A stretch of 64,000 nucleotides of DNA from Alnus glutinosa. Taxonomy: Eukaryota; Streptophyta; Magnoliopsida; Fagales; Betulaceae. The notes under the pieces were generated by a model, which made no database searches, had not been told where the DNA came from, and was given only the letters and a program-made list of their open reading frames with translations. The DNA is taken from contig NC_084897.1 in the NCBI RefSeq assembly GCF_958979055.1, positions 19,569,628 through 19,633,627 of the forward strand. Reading direction: 5' to 3'. The translations under genes were made by a program, and so were the position numbers. Shown in pieces: positions 10,450 through 22,669 of the stretch. Within the stretch, counting starts at the first letter, position 1. Every line of letters starts with the position of its first letter.

Positions 10450-13400
10450 CACTTAAGTTAGATGTTCATGAAATCTCATGTCACTAAAGTCATCAGGGAT
10501 TTATTCCTGAATGTTTTAGAGCCAAAGTTTTATAAAGGTTGTTTAGGAACATTTAGTAAGTTCAAACAAAATTTGGCCAGCACCCTAATAGAAAAAGCTT
10601 TAAAGACAAACCTTTTACAGTTTCTAAAGTGTTTATAATCTCATTATGGGAATGAAGGATATTATAGCTTAGCTTAAGTCCCTAAAGATTGAGATTTTTT
10701 GAGTCATTGTTGGTCTATTTCATTTTTTGAATTCTCTCTTCTAAGTGTAGAATTTTATCTTTTAACACACATAAGGATAAATGGTTAGTAAGTGAACTTC
10801 TAACCATGTGTGTTCAAGGATATGAGAGAATTCATAAAGGGTTCACATGGTTACTCATGTCAAGGGAATGACCGATAAATACAATCATGTCCAACACTTA
10901 AAGCATGAGAATAAGGTGCTAATAAAGTATTATGGCAATCAAGATACCTATTTCTCATGCAATAAGGAAAATTAAGGGCATATAAAGAAAGATTGCATGA
11001 AGTATAAGAAATTACTTAAAATAAAGATAATCTCATATATCTAGTATGTCGTGAATCTCTTTTAGTGACTCATTCAAATATGTTGTAGATTGATTATGGT
11101 TTAACAATCCACGTTGTCAACACAAATGCAGAGTCTTTTTAAAAGTGAATAACACGTGTTAATAATTTGAGGTTGTTGGGATCTATAGGTTAATTTTGAG
11201 ATTCAGTTATATTTTTTACATAAAAAATTATTTATATTCCATAATCTTTTAGAAATTTATTTTCTAGTTTGGTTTGTTAAAAATTTCAATTTTATTTTTG
11301 AAATTTTTCTTATTTTAGGTGGAATATTGGTTGGGGTTTATTTAAAGTCTACATCCCAATTTTTGAAACAAAATTATTTGTTTGTTTCTGCATACTGATG
11401 TTGACGTAAAGTAGAGTCTTTGAGAATTTAAAAATGCTATTGTTATGGCTTTGGAGATTGAAATATATCTCTATACAGAAAATAAAAGTCGGTAATTTAC
11501 TGACTTTGGTACTTGTGTGGATTGCATAAGGGAAAGCATACCAACAAGACCATTAGAGGTGCCAAAGAGAACCTTTTAAAATTCTTGAGATCATGTACAT
11601 TGAAATGTGTACTCATTGCCTAAATGGTCAGAGATATTTTTATCTCTTTTAGTAATGACCATATAAAGTTTATGTATCTCTATCTTATAAATATTAAAGC
11701 TGGGGTATTGAATGTTTTTAATACCTATAAGGAAGAAGAGGAGAAACAATTTGAAGATTATAAGATCTAATATAGGCATAGAGTATTAAGGTAGGTACAC
11801 ACAAAGGGAAATGATTAGAAATACTAATCTGCTATTACCCTTATAGAGTAAAGCTTTGAAGACCGTTGTGTATATGTTAAACAGTATTCCATCTAAGGTT
11901 GTCCATAAGACACCTTTTAAAGTATGAAATAGATGGAAGCTTAGTTTAAATTATTTACACATATGGGGTTGCCTTGCTAAAGAGAGGATTTATAATCCTC
12001 GCCTTAGGAAATTAGATTCAAGGACAACCAGCGGATATTTTATAAGCTATCTAGTAAACTTTAAAGGGTTTTAATGTTTTATTGTCCTTCATATAAGCCT
12101 AGAGTTGTTGATTGTAAAATTTCTAGAGGATACGGAACCTAGTGGGAGTGCTCATTCACATAAATTGGAATTTGAGGAAGCACTAGAGTTGGCCAAATCT
12201 CCTCCTCATAGAGGATGATTGATTGTATTCAGGGAAAATCAGGTTGATTATCCTGAGCCACAATCACTTTTAGAACAACCAACTCATACAGAACAGGTTC
12301 AAAATCTATTCTCCCATTGCAAAATGCAGAGGAAGTAGAATTAAGAAAATCCTATAGAATAAGTAGATCAACAATTCTTAGTGATCATGTTGTATACCTC
12401 CAGAGTCTGATGTTGACATTGGACATAAAGATGATCCAAATTTGTTTTCACATGCTATGAGTGGAGAAAACTCCACATTGAGATTCAGTGCCATGAAGTA
12501 AGAGATAAGTCCATGGCTAAAAGGTCAAGCTAGACTCGTAGCCAATTTTTTTTACTCATAAAGAAAGGCATTGATTATCGTGAAATATTCTCTACAGTGT
12601 CTAAGAATGGTTCATCAAGATAATCATAACATTAGTAGCTCATTTCTATCTAGAGCTACATCAAGTGGATGCGAAAATAACTTTTCTGAATGAGGATCTT
12701 AAAGATGAGGTTTACATGAAAAAATAAAAAAAAAAATGTTTTATAAAATAACAGTCAGAAAGCTTGCAAATTAAAGAATTCTATTTATGGGCTGTGATAG
12801 ATCTCTCATCGGTGATATACCTTTTGCAAGGTTATTATTTTATTGTTTATTGAAAAAAACCTTGTTAATTAGTATATATACCTTAAGGTCAGTGGGAGTA
12901 CAGTAATCTTTCTGGTCCTATATGTGGATATTATTTTTGCAAGTGCTGATTTAGGTTTGCTACATAAAGTTCATTTCACAAAACTTTGAAATGAAGGATT
13001 TGGGTGAAATTTCTTATGTCTTTTGACATAGAGATTCACAGAGACATAAAGAATATTAACATTGTCTCGGAAAGCCTACATTGAAAAAGTCTTGGAAAGA
13101 TTTAGAATGAAGGATTATGTACCTTCAGTAGCAATTAAGAGGGACCAATTAAATACAGATTAATGTCCCAAAAGGTATTGGAATAAGGGCAGATGAAAAG
13201 TTTTAAGTGTCTGCATTATACATAACCATATGATTGACAATAAGTATATTGAGTCAATAAAGTGCTGCAAATAAAGTCTTGCGGTATATGCAAGGAACCA
13301 AGAAGTACAACTTAACCTAAGGATACACTTTCTATTTGAAGGTGGTTAGTTGTTCAGATTTGAGTTTTGCTGATTGTGTAGATAGTAGAAAGTCTACTTT

Positions 13401-13760
13401 ATGGTATATATCTTTTTATTGAGAGATATATCTTAAAGATGCAGTATGCAGACTATGGTTGCTACGTCTACCAAAAAAGCTAAAATTCTAGCGTGCTATG
13501 AATTTAGTACACAGGCATGATGGTTGAGACATTTTGTTGAAAGTCTCAATATTGTCGATTTTTACAGTTAGACCATAAAGATACTCTGCGGTAATTCTAC
13601 TATAATCTTCTTTTATAAGAATAAAGAGTAGAAGCAAAAGTAAATTGACATCAAGTATCTCAGTACAAGAGATAACATTAAGAGACATAAAGGGTCTATT
13701 GAGCATATAAGTACTGAATTAATGATTGCGGATCCCATGGCTTAAAGTTTACCGGTAAAT
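10450..13760 (+). pseudogene. Copia gag-pol remnant
   Basis: No long reading frame survives, but landmarks occur in the expected order. A zinc knuckle SCNKEN*GHIKKDC lies at about 10950-10995 and is interrupted by a stop. The reverse transcriptase motif HQVDAKITFLNEDLKDEVYM lies at about 12659-12718. A polymerase active-site remnant YVDII lies at about 12923, where families have YVDD, so the second catalytic aspartate is lost. The RNase H motif CSDLSFADCVDSRKS lies at about 13351-13395. The order (gag, RT, RNase H) fits Ty1/copia. It is not functional. Confidence 0.85.
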
Positions 13761-14140
13761 AAAGAATAAAGTCATGCGGAATATATGAGACTCATTAATT
13801 CATTTTTTGCTTGGTTTGTCTCTTTTTTGGTCTATAGACATAAAGTTATGATAATAAAGATTTTGTGCACATTTGTTATTTTGTCCATGAGGATAAATAA
13901 AGTTGGACCCGAATGACTTATAGGAAGTTCATTCATAAAGCTTGATTATCCATAAGGTACTCATGTAAGGAGTGTTTTACATTGTGATACATGGAAGGGA
14001 CGACCTAATTTTATAATAGTTTTACCGCCATGATTCGTGTGAAACATTTCTTATCTGAGTGGGAGGATTCCATAAATGATTGGCCAAACTAAAGAACCTA
14101 ATACCATAAGGTCATGTGTCATAAAGGCCAAGTGGGAGAA

Positions 14141-14616
14141 TGTAAGATATTATTCCCTTATGTGGCCTTTATATCACATTTACGGTGTTTGCTATGTTTA
14201 TTATTTTTTTAATAAACATATACGGTATTATGATTATTTCTATTAATTTAGATTACCGTAAATATGGAATCGGTATTATAGTTATTTCTATTAATTTAGA
14301 TTACCGTAAATATGGAATCGGTTAATTGATTTTAAAAATCAATTAACAATATTGTTTCCTTGATGGAAGGAAACAATACGGTGTTTACCATTTGAGGGTC
14401 CCTAACCTAGCCTATAAATAGAGTGCCTGTGTACACCATCAGTACAGCCATCAAGCAATAGGCATAGGTTAGAAGACACCTCATAATTTTGTCCTTAGAA
14501 GTTCTGGAGGAGTGCTTGAGCAACAATGGCCGGAGGTATGCCTAAAACTGTTCTATTTAATTTTCCGTTGCGCATGTTAGGTTAAAGAAATAATTGTTAT
14601 TTAATTATTTCTAACA
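14141..14616 (+). repeat. 3' LTR of copia element, with internal duplication
   Basis: Same termini as the left LTR but 46 bp longer. A 48-bp unit containing ATTACCGTAAATATGG is present twice (14226-14273 and 14274-14321). Confidence 0.92.
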
Positions 14617-14621
14617 TGGCA

Positions 14622-15115
14622 GCCATTTTGTGAAGGGTTGCTATTATCATGGCTGATTTCTTGTACAGAAATGAGTTTTACTTAAAACAGGGACTCTCTT
14701 GTTTCACAAATATACCGCGGTATGCGGCTTCTTTTTCTCGCCCAGAGCTCCACACAAACTTGTAAACCACCTTCATCCTCGACACTCCTTCGAATGGAAG
14801 ATTTTGACCTCTTTGTTTTGTATAAAAGTTTCAGGGCATTTCATTCATTATCTGTTCCTCTTAGGTGTTTTACATTGATATATTCTTTTCTTTATTTCTA
14901 TATTTTTTTCTTTATAATGCAATCAAAAATTGTCAAAATTATCTATATCATGTCCTGAGGGATATATATATAGGTATTCTTAAGTTAATCAAATACTTTC
15001 AGCAGTCAGCACCTTTTGATCTATTGCCATATGCTTTGTTTATATCAATGGTTATTTCACCTTATCATATTTTTAAAAATATAGTTAAGTGTTTGGCAAA
15101 ATCACAGTTTAACCT
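14622..15115. other. Unassigned spacer
   Basis: No supported gene. The sequence joins in pre-insertion order with 7980-8060 across the copia insertion. The rejoined stretch contains short open frames without a recognised family. Confidence 0.5.
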
Positions 15116-15960
15116 TTAAAGTTGTGTGTTTTTTACGTTTTTAAATCGTATTTTTTTAAAAAAAAAATGCACATTCAAACGATACATTTTTTGAAATTGG
15201 ACTGCCCAAATTTCTTTGGGAATTTCAGAGAATCCTCAATCTTTGCACTTGATCCCATGGAACAAGATACGACCTCTTATGCCTAACTTTTCATTGTGAT
15301 TGACCTAATGGGTACGAATTAGCGTCTCGAAAATCATATAATACCAGCCCAACTAAGGTTTTTTTTTTTTTTTTTCTTGAGTATACATAATCAATTTATT
15401 ATCATTGAAGCTTGATAAAATCTTATAATTGCACACATTGTTGGAAGAATTTGACACAGGGCATTGGAGCCTGACACGACGGCTACACGAGAAGAAAAAC
15501 CAAACTTTCTATACTTGCACGTACAATATAAAAAACATTGTGGTTGATTAAGATTTTAAAAGAATTCCAAGATCCTTTTAAGTGAGCCAGCAAAACAATG
15601 CATATATCTTGCTCTGCCTCCCACCAACATTCTATCAACTTTCAGATCCATGGATTTTGAAAGGAATAAACTTAGGCTCTAATTTGTTTCAGCGTAAAAA
15701 TATCAGAAAATTATTTTTCAAGATAACTTAGAATATTTCCTTCAGCAAACGGCTTATATGAGAACTTGGCAGGAGGTGGGATCGATCCCACCATTTTTGG
15801 GAAATATTTCTTCACTCCTAGGACTTTCCTTTAGCGCTTAATAATTTCAAGAGAAATGTTCCAAAAGAAATAGGCCGTTTGCAAAAGTTATTGGCAACCT
15901 CACTCAATCGGTCAAACTTCTTTTATCATAGAACAAATTGGAAGGAAGCATAATGATAGA

Positions 15961-16310
15961 TAACAGAAATTGAAGAGACAGTTTAGGAAGAACAAACTCA
16001 GAGAAATTGGCAGAAGATAATTCTGTAACTTGTATTAAGAATAATCAAGTATCTCGTTTTTATACAACTTGTTAGACAAGACAAGCAACTCTGTATCTAA
16101 CTTGGAAGGTTAAGTCTACTACATTGATTAACTCTAACTAACTATTAACTATCTAGAGTTAATATAAACATGAGCTGTCATACAATAGAACACGTGTTGT
16201 TATTTAATGACACCATGGACAATATCTTGCGTGTTGCTGCATTCTAGCTTGGGCTGCTTGACATGTGGTTTGCTGCATGTGTCTTTCTGCTGCTTGACAG
16301 TAGATTAATA
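15961..16310 (-). repeat. 3' LTR (left) of TA...TA copia
   Basis: 350 bp, directly followed on the + strand by CTCCCCCTCAAG, the complement of the polypurine tract. Confidence 0.93.
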
Positions 16311-19300
16311 CTCCCCCTCAAGATGAAATATATCTAATATATTTATCTTGGACAGTAAAGAATGAAAAAGAACACAGCCAAGTGGTTTAGTAAAAAGATC
16401 GGCCAATTGTAAATTAGACTTGACATGAAGAGTGTGAATAAGACCAAGTTGAATCTTTTCACAAATTAAATGGCAGTCAAGCTCAATATGTTTTGTCCTC
16501 TCATGATAAACCGGGTTTGCAACAATGTGTAAGGCAACTTTGCTATCACAAAAGAGAAGAGCAGGTTGTTGATGTAAAATGTGAAAATCTTTGAGAAGAG
16601 AAAACAGCCACATTAACTCAAAGCATGTAGAAGCCATGGACCTATATTCGGATTCAGCAGAGGACCGGGAAACTGTCTGTTGCTTCTTGGACTTCCAAGA
16701 GATTAAAGAATCTCCTAGAAAAACACAATAACCAGTAACGGATCTACGTGTATCCAAACATCCTGCCCAATCAGCATCACAAAATGCTTTGAGGTGAAAA
16801 TCCGAATGAGAAGGAAAGAAAAGGCCTTGTCCAGGAGCTTGTTTGATGCATCTCAACAATCTGTGAGCAACATCTAAATGAGATTGCCGAGGCTGCTGCA
16901 TAAATTGACTGAGATGTTGCACTACGAATGCTAAATCTGGACGAATAAGGGTGAGATAGATTAACCTGCCTACAAGGCGTCTATAGCTAGATGGATCAAG
17001 TAAGAGTTCACCACTGCTGCTTGACAGTTTGAGATTTTGATCCATAGGAAACCTGGCAGGTTTACAAGCTAACAACTCAGCATCTTCAAGAATCTCAAGA
17101 GCATGCTTGCGTTGACAAAGGGAAAGGCCCTTATCTGACAGAGCCACTTCCAATCCTAGAAAGTATTTGAGAGGACCCAAGTCCTTAAGTTTGAATTGCT
17201 GATTAAGAAAAACAATCAAGGCAGAGATAACAGTAGGATCATTACTTGCAAGGATAATGTCATCAACATAAACTAAAAGAGCAATGAAAGAAGATCCTTC
17301 AGTGCGTGTAAAAAGAGAATAATCTGATTTTCATTGAGTGAAGCCATGAGCAAGCAATGTGCTGGAAAATTTGGAAAACCACTGCCGAGAGGCCTGTTTC
17401 AATCCATATAAAGACTTCACCAACTTACACACTTGAGACTCCCCCTTTGTAACAAAACCCGGAGGTGGTGTCATATAGACTTCTTCATCCAATTCTCCAT
17501 GTAAAAATGCATTGTTGACGTCTAATTGATTAAGAGACCAATTCTTGGCAGCATCAATAACCAATAAACACCGAACAGTAGTGAGTTTGGCTACTGGTGA
17601 AAATGTTTCATGATAGTTCAATCCTTCGGACTGAGTGTAGCCTTTAGCCACAAGTCAAGCTTTGTAACGCTCTACACTGCCATCTACCTTCAGCTTCACC
17701 TTATAAACCCACTTGCACCCAATGGCCTTTTTGCCGTGTGGAAGAGGAATTAAAAGTCAAGTATTATTCTGTTGTAAGGCAGAAATCTTTGCATTCATTG
17801 CCTCACGCCAGTGTGGAAATTTGATGGCTTGATGGAAAAACCTAGGTTCATAATGGGAAGTGACGGATAAACTAAAAGTCTTATGAGAAGAAGATAAACG
17901 ATCATAAGAAAAAACAGAGGACAAACAATGAGGAATACCTGTACCATCAGTAGCTTTGGCCATTAGAGAGGATTTGGATGGACTTGGAAGAGAAGCTAAT
18001 TGACAATGATATTGCTGCAAGTACCGAGGAGCAGTTTTTGGACGAGTAGATTGTCTAAGAGGTAAAGAGACATGCTGAGGAGAATTATGGGGAACGAAAG
18101 AAACAGGAGAAAAAGAAGAAGAATGATTAGAAGGAATAGAAGAGGTAGGAGGAAAAACAGGATCAGATGAGGGAATGGGAACATCATCACAAGGAGTGAT
18201 AAAAGAAGGAATAGAAGGAGATGGAGTAGTATTATCATCTAAGAAAGATGGAGAGGATAAAAAAACTCCTTGTGAATCAGTATGCAGTAGATTAGATGCA
18301 TAGGAAAATATATGTTCATGAAAAACAACTTGGCGTGAAACAAAAACAGATTTGGTGGTGAGATTGAAAAGTTTATATCCTTTAGTGCCATTTGGATATC
18401 CAATGAAAACAGATGGAATGGATCTAGAATCAAATTTGCTTCTATCATGAGTGAGTGTAGAAGCAAATGCTAAACCAAAAACACGAAGGTGAGAGTATGT
18501 GGGAGGAGTGGAATACAAAAGTTCAAAAGGTGACTTATTTGACAAAAGAGGAGAAGGAATTCTGTTGATGAGATGAGTAGCGGTTAAGACACAATCAGCC
18601 CAAAATCTGAATGGCAAATGAGCTTGAAATCTCAAGGCTCGGGCTACATTTAGGAGATGTTGGTGTTTCCTTTCTACAACAGAATTTGTTGAGGAGTCTC
18701 TACACAACTAAGTTGATGTAAAGTTCCTTGTTGAGAAAAGAAATCATCCATACAAAATTCAACCGCATTATCCGAACGTAAAGTTTTAATTTTGAGGTTA
18801 AATTGAGTAGCAACCATGGTAAAGAAAGATTGAACAATAGATCGAGTTTGAGATTTGCTATGCATAAGATAGATCCATGTATATCTACTAAAATCATCAA
18901 CAATGGTAAAAAAGAAATGTGAGCCATTTATTGATTGAATGGAAAAATGACCCCAAATGTCAACATGTACAAGATCAAAAGAGCATTGGGAGATAGTATT
19001 GCTAACAGGAAAAGGTAAACGATGATGTTTGGCCAATGGACAAACATTACAAACTTTATTAGAATCAACAGAAATGGAAGGAACTAAACTATGCAACAAG
19101 CTTACCCTAGAGTGAGATAAATGTCCTAATCTATAATGCCATAGATCAGAAGAATGGATCCTTAAGAGAAGCAGTAAGAACCCAGAAGTTATCAGCAAAT
19201 GGCTTAGGTGCTTGCAGCAAGTAAAATAAACCTCATTTTTCTTCACCCACTCCAATCGTTTTCCAATTGGCCAAATTCTGTATGAAACAATGGTTAGCAA

Positions 19301-20767
19301 TGAAAATAAGACAACAAGTAAGATATTTGATTAACTTGCTTGCTGAAATGAGATTGAAGGAAAATGAAGGAACACAAAGTACATTGTTAAAACAAGATGA
19401 TCTGAAATTCTTATGGTACCAATGCGAGTAACTTGGACAAGACCACCATTAGGTAAAGTGACGGATGTGGAAACAATGGCTGTAATGGTTGTAAAAACTG
19501 AAATGCTATTGACCATATGGTCAGTAGCTCCCGTGTCAATAATCCAAGGAGAATCCTTTGGATTATGAGGAAAATTGGAGGTATTAAATCGAGAATGGAA
19601 AACAGAATGATGTGAGTGTAAAACTAAATGGAATGAGAAGTTACCTGTCATGTTGGAAAAGAGATGGTCTGAATTGGTAGGCAGCATACCTACTTGATTG
19701 GCAGAAGCATGATGAGAATTAGCTTGAGGTTTGATCAAAGCCAGAAGTTGATAGCATTGTTCTGCAGTAAAAGGCACTTGAGGCAACAGTTGTGGGGCAG
19801 AATTATCAAAATTCTCCTCTTGAGAAAGTGCAACAGAGTGAGCACTTGGTTTATTGAATCCAGAAGAAGAGGACTTCTTTGTAAACTGGAAACCAGGAGG
19901 ATACTCGTGCAATCGATAACACTTGTCTACCGTGTGTCCAGGAACATTACAATGAGAACAAATCGGTTTTTCTTTCCAATTTTATGATTTGACAAATCGA
20001 TTCTGCTGCACAGGCACTGCTTTGGTCATCAAAGCTGTTGTATCGTGAGTTAAAGAACCAAGAAAAACCTCTCGTTGGCTCTTTTCTTGAACAATCAAGG
20101 AGAATACCTTGTTAATTGAAGGCAGGAGGTCTATCAATAGGATTTGGCCTCTGATATTTGAGAAAGAGTCATTGAGACCCATCAAGAATTGAAAAATGTA
20201 TTCTTGATTGTAGTTGGCAACTACAGAACTTAAAGCTCCACAAGAACATGAGGGGGAACATGTACAGGTCGGAATCGGCCTGTAATAACTTAACTCATCC
20301 CAAAGAGATTTGAGGCAAGTAAAATAGGCACTTACAGAGAGATTTTCTTAAGAAAGTGCTGAAATTGATTTCTGCAACTGAAACAATCTTGGTCCATTCT
20401 TTTTGGAAAATCGCTCCTTCAAATCCATCCACATCTCTGAACAAGTATTGATGTAGATAACACTTGCAGCGATCTCCTTTGAAAGAGAATTCAAGATCCA
20501 TGAAAGGATCATGTCATTACACCGAGTCCAAGCCTCTGCTCCGTCTGGATCAACCGGCTTGACGAGAGTTCCATCAACGAACTTGAGTTTATTTTTAGCC
20601 CTCAACGCCATGGTCATAGACCTGCTCCAGGTGTTATAGTTATCACCAATCAATGGTTGAGAAACTAGAACAGTTCCAGGGCTATCTCCATTGTGGAGAA
20701 AGAAAGGATTCGATAAATTGTCGAGATTTGAGGAAGACGATGAAGAATTGTGCATAACTGTCGCCAT
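16305..20767 (-). pseudogene. Copia gag-pol, nearly intact but interrupted
   Basis: Read 5' to 3' on the minus strand. The gag N-terminus starts at 20767 (MATVMHNSSSSSSNLDN, with GDNYNTWSRSM typical of copia gag). A zinc-knuckle region with CSHCNVPGHTVDKCYR lies near 19915-19960. The protease motif WIIDTGATDHM is near 19540. The GAG-pre-integrase motif LWHYRLGHLSHSRV is near 19130, then the integrase core with HVDIWGHFS and VDDFSRYTW. The integrase C-terminus is at 17757-18707. Reverse transcriptase has [11 protein letters not shown] (about 17510) and an intact YVDD near 17260. RNase H has [14 protein letters not shown] (about 16770). Domain order protease-integrase-RT-RNase H is Ty1/copia. 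Breaks include TGA stops near 17334, 17657 and 17758 (consistent with CGA/TGG to TGA transitions) and frame changes near 18700 and 19310. Confidence 0.92.
16311..16322 (-). other. Polypurine tract
   Basis: Minus-strand CTTGAGGGGGAG immediately before the 3' LTR. Confidence 0.85.
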
Positions 20768-20778
20768 AGATCATAAAT

Positions 20779-20790
20779 GCTTTGATATCA
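20779..20790 (-). other. Primer-binding site
   Basis: Minus-strand TGATATCAAAGC directly abuts the LTR. It is one or two bases away from the usual initiator-tRNA site TGGTATCAGAGC. Confidence 0.85.
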
Positions 20791-21140
20791 TAACAGAAAT
20801 TGAAGAGACAGTTTAGGAAGAACAAACTCAGAGAAATTGGCAGAAGATAATTCTGTAACTTGTATTAAGAATAATCAAGTATCTCGTTTTTATACAACTT
20901 GTAAGACAAGACAAGCAACTCTGTATCTAACTTGGAAGGTTAAGTCTACTACATTGATTAACTCTAACTAACTATTAACTATCTAGAGTTAATATAAACA
21001 TGAGCTGTCATACAATAGAACACGTGCTGTTATTCAATGACACCATGGACAATGTCTTGCGTGTTGCTGCATTCTAGCTTGGGCTGCTTGACATGTGGTT
21101 TGCTGCATGTGTCTTTCTGCTGCTTGACAGTAGATTGATA
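20791..21140 (-). repeat. 5' LTR (right) of TA...TA copia
   Basis: 350 bp with the same termini, followed by the ATAGA duplication. Confidence 0.93.
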
Positions 21141-22076
21141 ATAGATACCTCTGGTTGGATTGTGACGGGAATGAGATTCGAGTAAGAGAAACCACAAAAG
21201 CTTTTTTTCGGTAGGAGAGACCAGAAGACTCATTAAGGTGGGAGAATACCACAATTCACAAATATTTTCTCTGATTCTCATTAATCAGACGACCGGTCTT
21301 TAAATAGATACCAACAAGATTCCTAATTAATCCTAACCCTAATTTAAAATGATCTATTTCTAATGAGATGGAATTATTGGCGGATCCTATCAAATTCCAT
21401 CAAGTTTTGAAAACTGCAAAAGTTTGCAGAAGTTACACATTTGAATGAATAATCTGAGTAGAGCTATGACCAAAATTGTTCTTTCTTCCCAATTACTAGT
21501 ATTCAACTTAGGGGCGGTCGGTGCCACCCCTAACCACCGCGTAGGGAGTGACACTGACCACCATATCTGACATAGAATTATGAAAACAGTAATTTTTTCC
21601 ATCTCATTAAATAGCCTTCATTATGCTTTCTTGAGACCTTACTTACCCTCCAAAAACTCTGCAGTTCCTTTTCAACCAAGTATGAAATATTATTGTTGAG
21701 CTGGGCTCTTTTGCAGAGAATATAGTCTGACTGCAGTTAGCTTTGAGAGTAGTCTATGTATATATACGAGGAGGCATAAGTTACTTTAGGGTAAAAAGAA
21801 AAGGATTGATTCTATTTGCAATTGTAAAGCACTGACGTCTAACAGTGTGACCTTGATCGAAATTCCATCCTTCTGTACCAAGGAAAATGCATGGCATGCG
21901 TGCACATTTTACTATGGTTGTGATAAAATGGCCGGGACATTTCAAAGGGAAGGGTCTAGCTTTCACTGGCAGCTTGAGGAAGAGTAGGTGAAAAGTGTTA
22001 GATTGATTGGAGGATAGCTACATGCATGCTTCTAGCCTAAGCAATTCTCTCTATAAACCTCCATAAACCCTCGGCT

Positions 22077-22085
22077 TATATAAGT
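22077..22085 (+). promoter_or_regulatory. TATA box of CYSTM-like gene B
   Basis: TTATATAAG in the same context as gene A. A CATGCATG motif lies upstream at about 22021. The leader holds an 11-codon upstream frame at 22125-22160. Confidence 0.7.
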
Positions 22086-22248
22086 CCGGATCCCCAAAGA
22101 GCCAGTAGAAACTTTTGTTATTGCATGTTGGACGTGTATATTTTGCAAGACAAACTCTAAGGTGGCCTGGTGGGAGAGAGAGAGAGAGCACCTTGTTTTG
22201 GCAGAGACGGTGATGGCCGCCTGCAGGGAAGAACCAGCTAGCGCAGTG

Positions 22249-22669
22249 ATGCTCTCGGGAGGACAGAGAGAACCGCCCGGACCGGGTGGATGGGATCCAC
22301 CTGGTCCTGGTGCACCAGGACGTTTCTTCTGCAAGATTGGTTCTTGGTATGTAAATTTACTATCAAATTTTTGTAAGTTTTATACTAATCCTTATTTTAA
22401 TTAATTGATTACATTGATATGGTTGTTTGCATGGCTGTAGCCTGAACTTCTTATGCTGCTGCTGGTTCCTAAAAGATTGCTTTGGAGGTCCATTGAGCCC
22501 ACCTGGGCCTCCGGGACGACCCGATCCAGCACTGGAAGCACGTGCAGGAACGGAAGCAGTACCTCCCTACCGTGTCAGCGAACGGCCTGCTTGCCCCGCC
22601 CCTGTGGCTACCGCGCAGGAATGCTATCCCACCTGCGACTCTCCTCCACGTGGGTTTAGAAAATTCTAG
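22249..22669 (+). CDS. CYSTM-like Gly/Pro-rich cysteine-cluster peptide, paralog B
   Basis: Exons 22249-22346 and 22441-22669 encode 108 residues. The 94-bp intron splits the first core cysteine codon, as in all paralogs. Exon 1 is Gly/Pro-rich (EPPGPGGWDPPGPGAPG) and ends FFCKIGS. The core is CLNFLCCCWFLKDCFGG, identical to paralog A. The tail starts GPLSPPGPPGRPDP and then runs into about 45 unrelated residues with four further cysteines (CPAP, ECYPTCDSPP), probably a drifted or frameshifted former GPP tail. The start is chosen by alignment with paralog A. An in-frame ATG at 22213 is also open and would add 12 residues, because the stop present in paralog A's leader is lost here. A membrane-associated peptide is inferred from the CYSTM-like core; expression is unknown. 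Confidence 0.7.

Larger units (their letters stand above)
8066..14616 (+). mobile_element. Decayed Ty1/copia LTR retrotransposon
   Basis: LTRs at 8066-8495 and 14141-14616 start TGTAAGATATTATTCCC and end TTATTTCTAACA. A perfect 5-bp TGGCA duplication flanks the element (8061-8065 and 14617-14621). A canonical initiator-tRNA primer site TGGTATCAGAGCC lies at 8498-8510, and the polypurine tract AAGTGGGAGAA precedes the right LTR. Gag-pol is full of stops and frameshifts. Homologous LTR sequence outside the extra 48-bp duplication is nearly identical, so the coding region may already have been defective when it was copied in trans. Confidence 0.93.
15961..21140 (-). mobile_element. Ty1/copia element with TA...TA LTR termini
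   Basis: Two 350-bp LTRs (15961-16310 and 20791-21140) are flanked by a perfect 5-bp ATAGA duplication (15956-15960 and 21141-21145). Unit A supplies the empty site at about 858-880. The TSD, the empty site, the primer site and the polypurine tract all place the LTR ends at TATCAATCTAC...TTTCTGTTA in element orientation, so the termini are TA...TA rather than TG...CA. The LTRs differ at five of 350 positions by eye, implying a recent insertion (roughly 0.5-1 million years under usual plant rates). Gag-pol is almost complete but carries stops. Confidence 0.95.
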
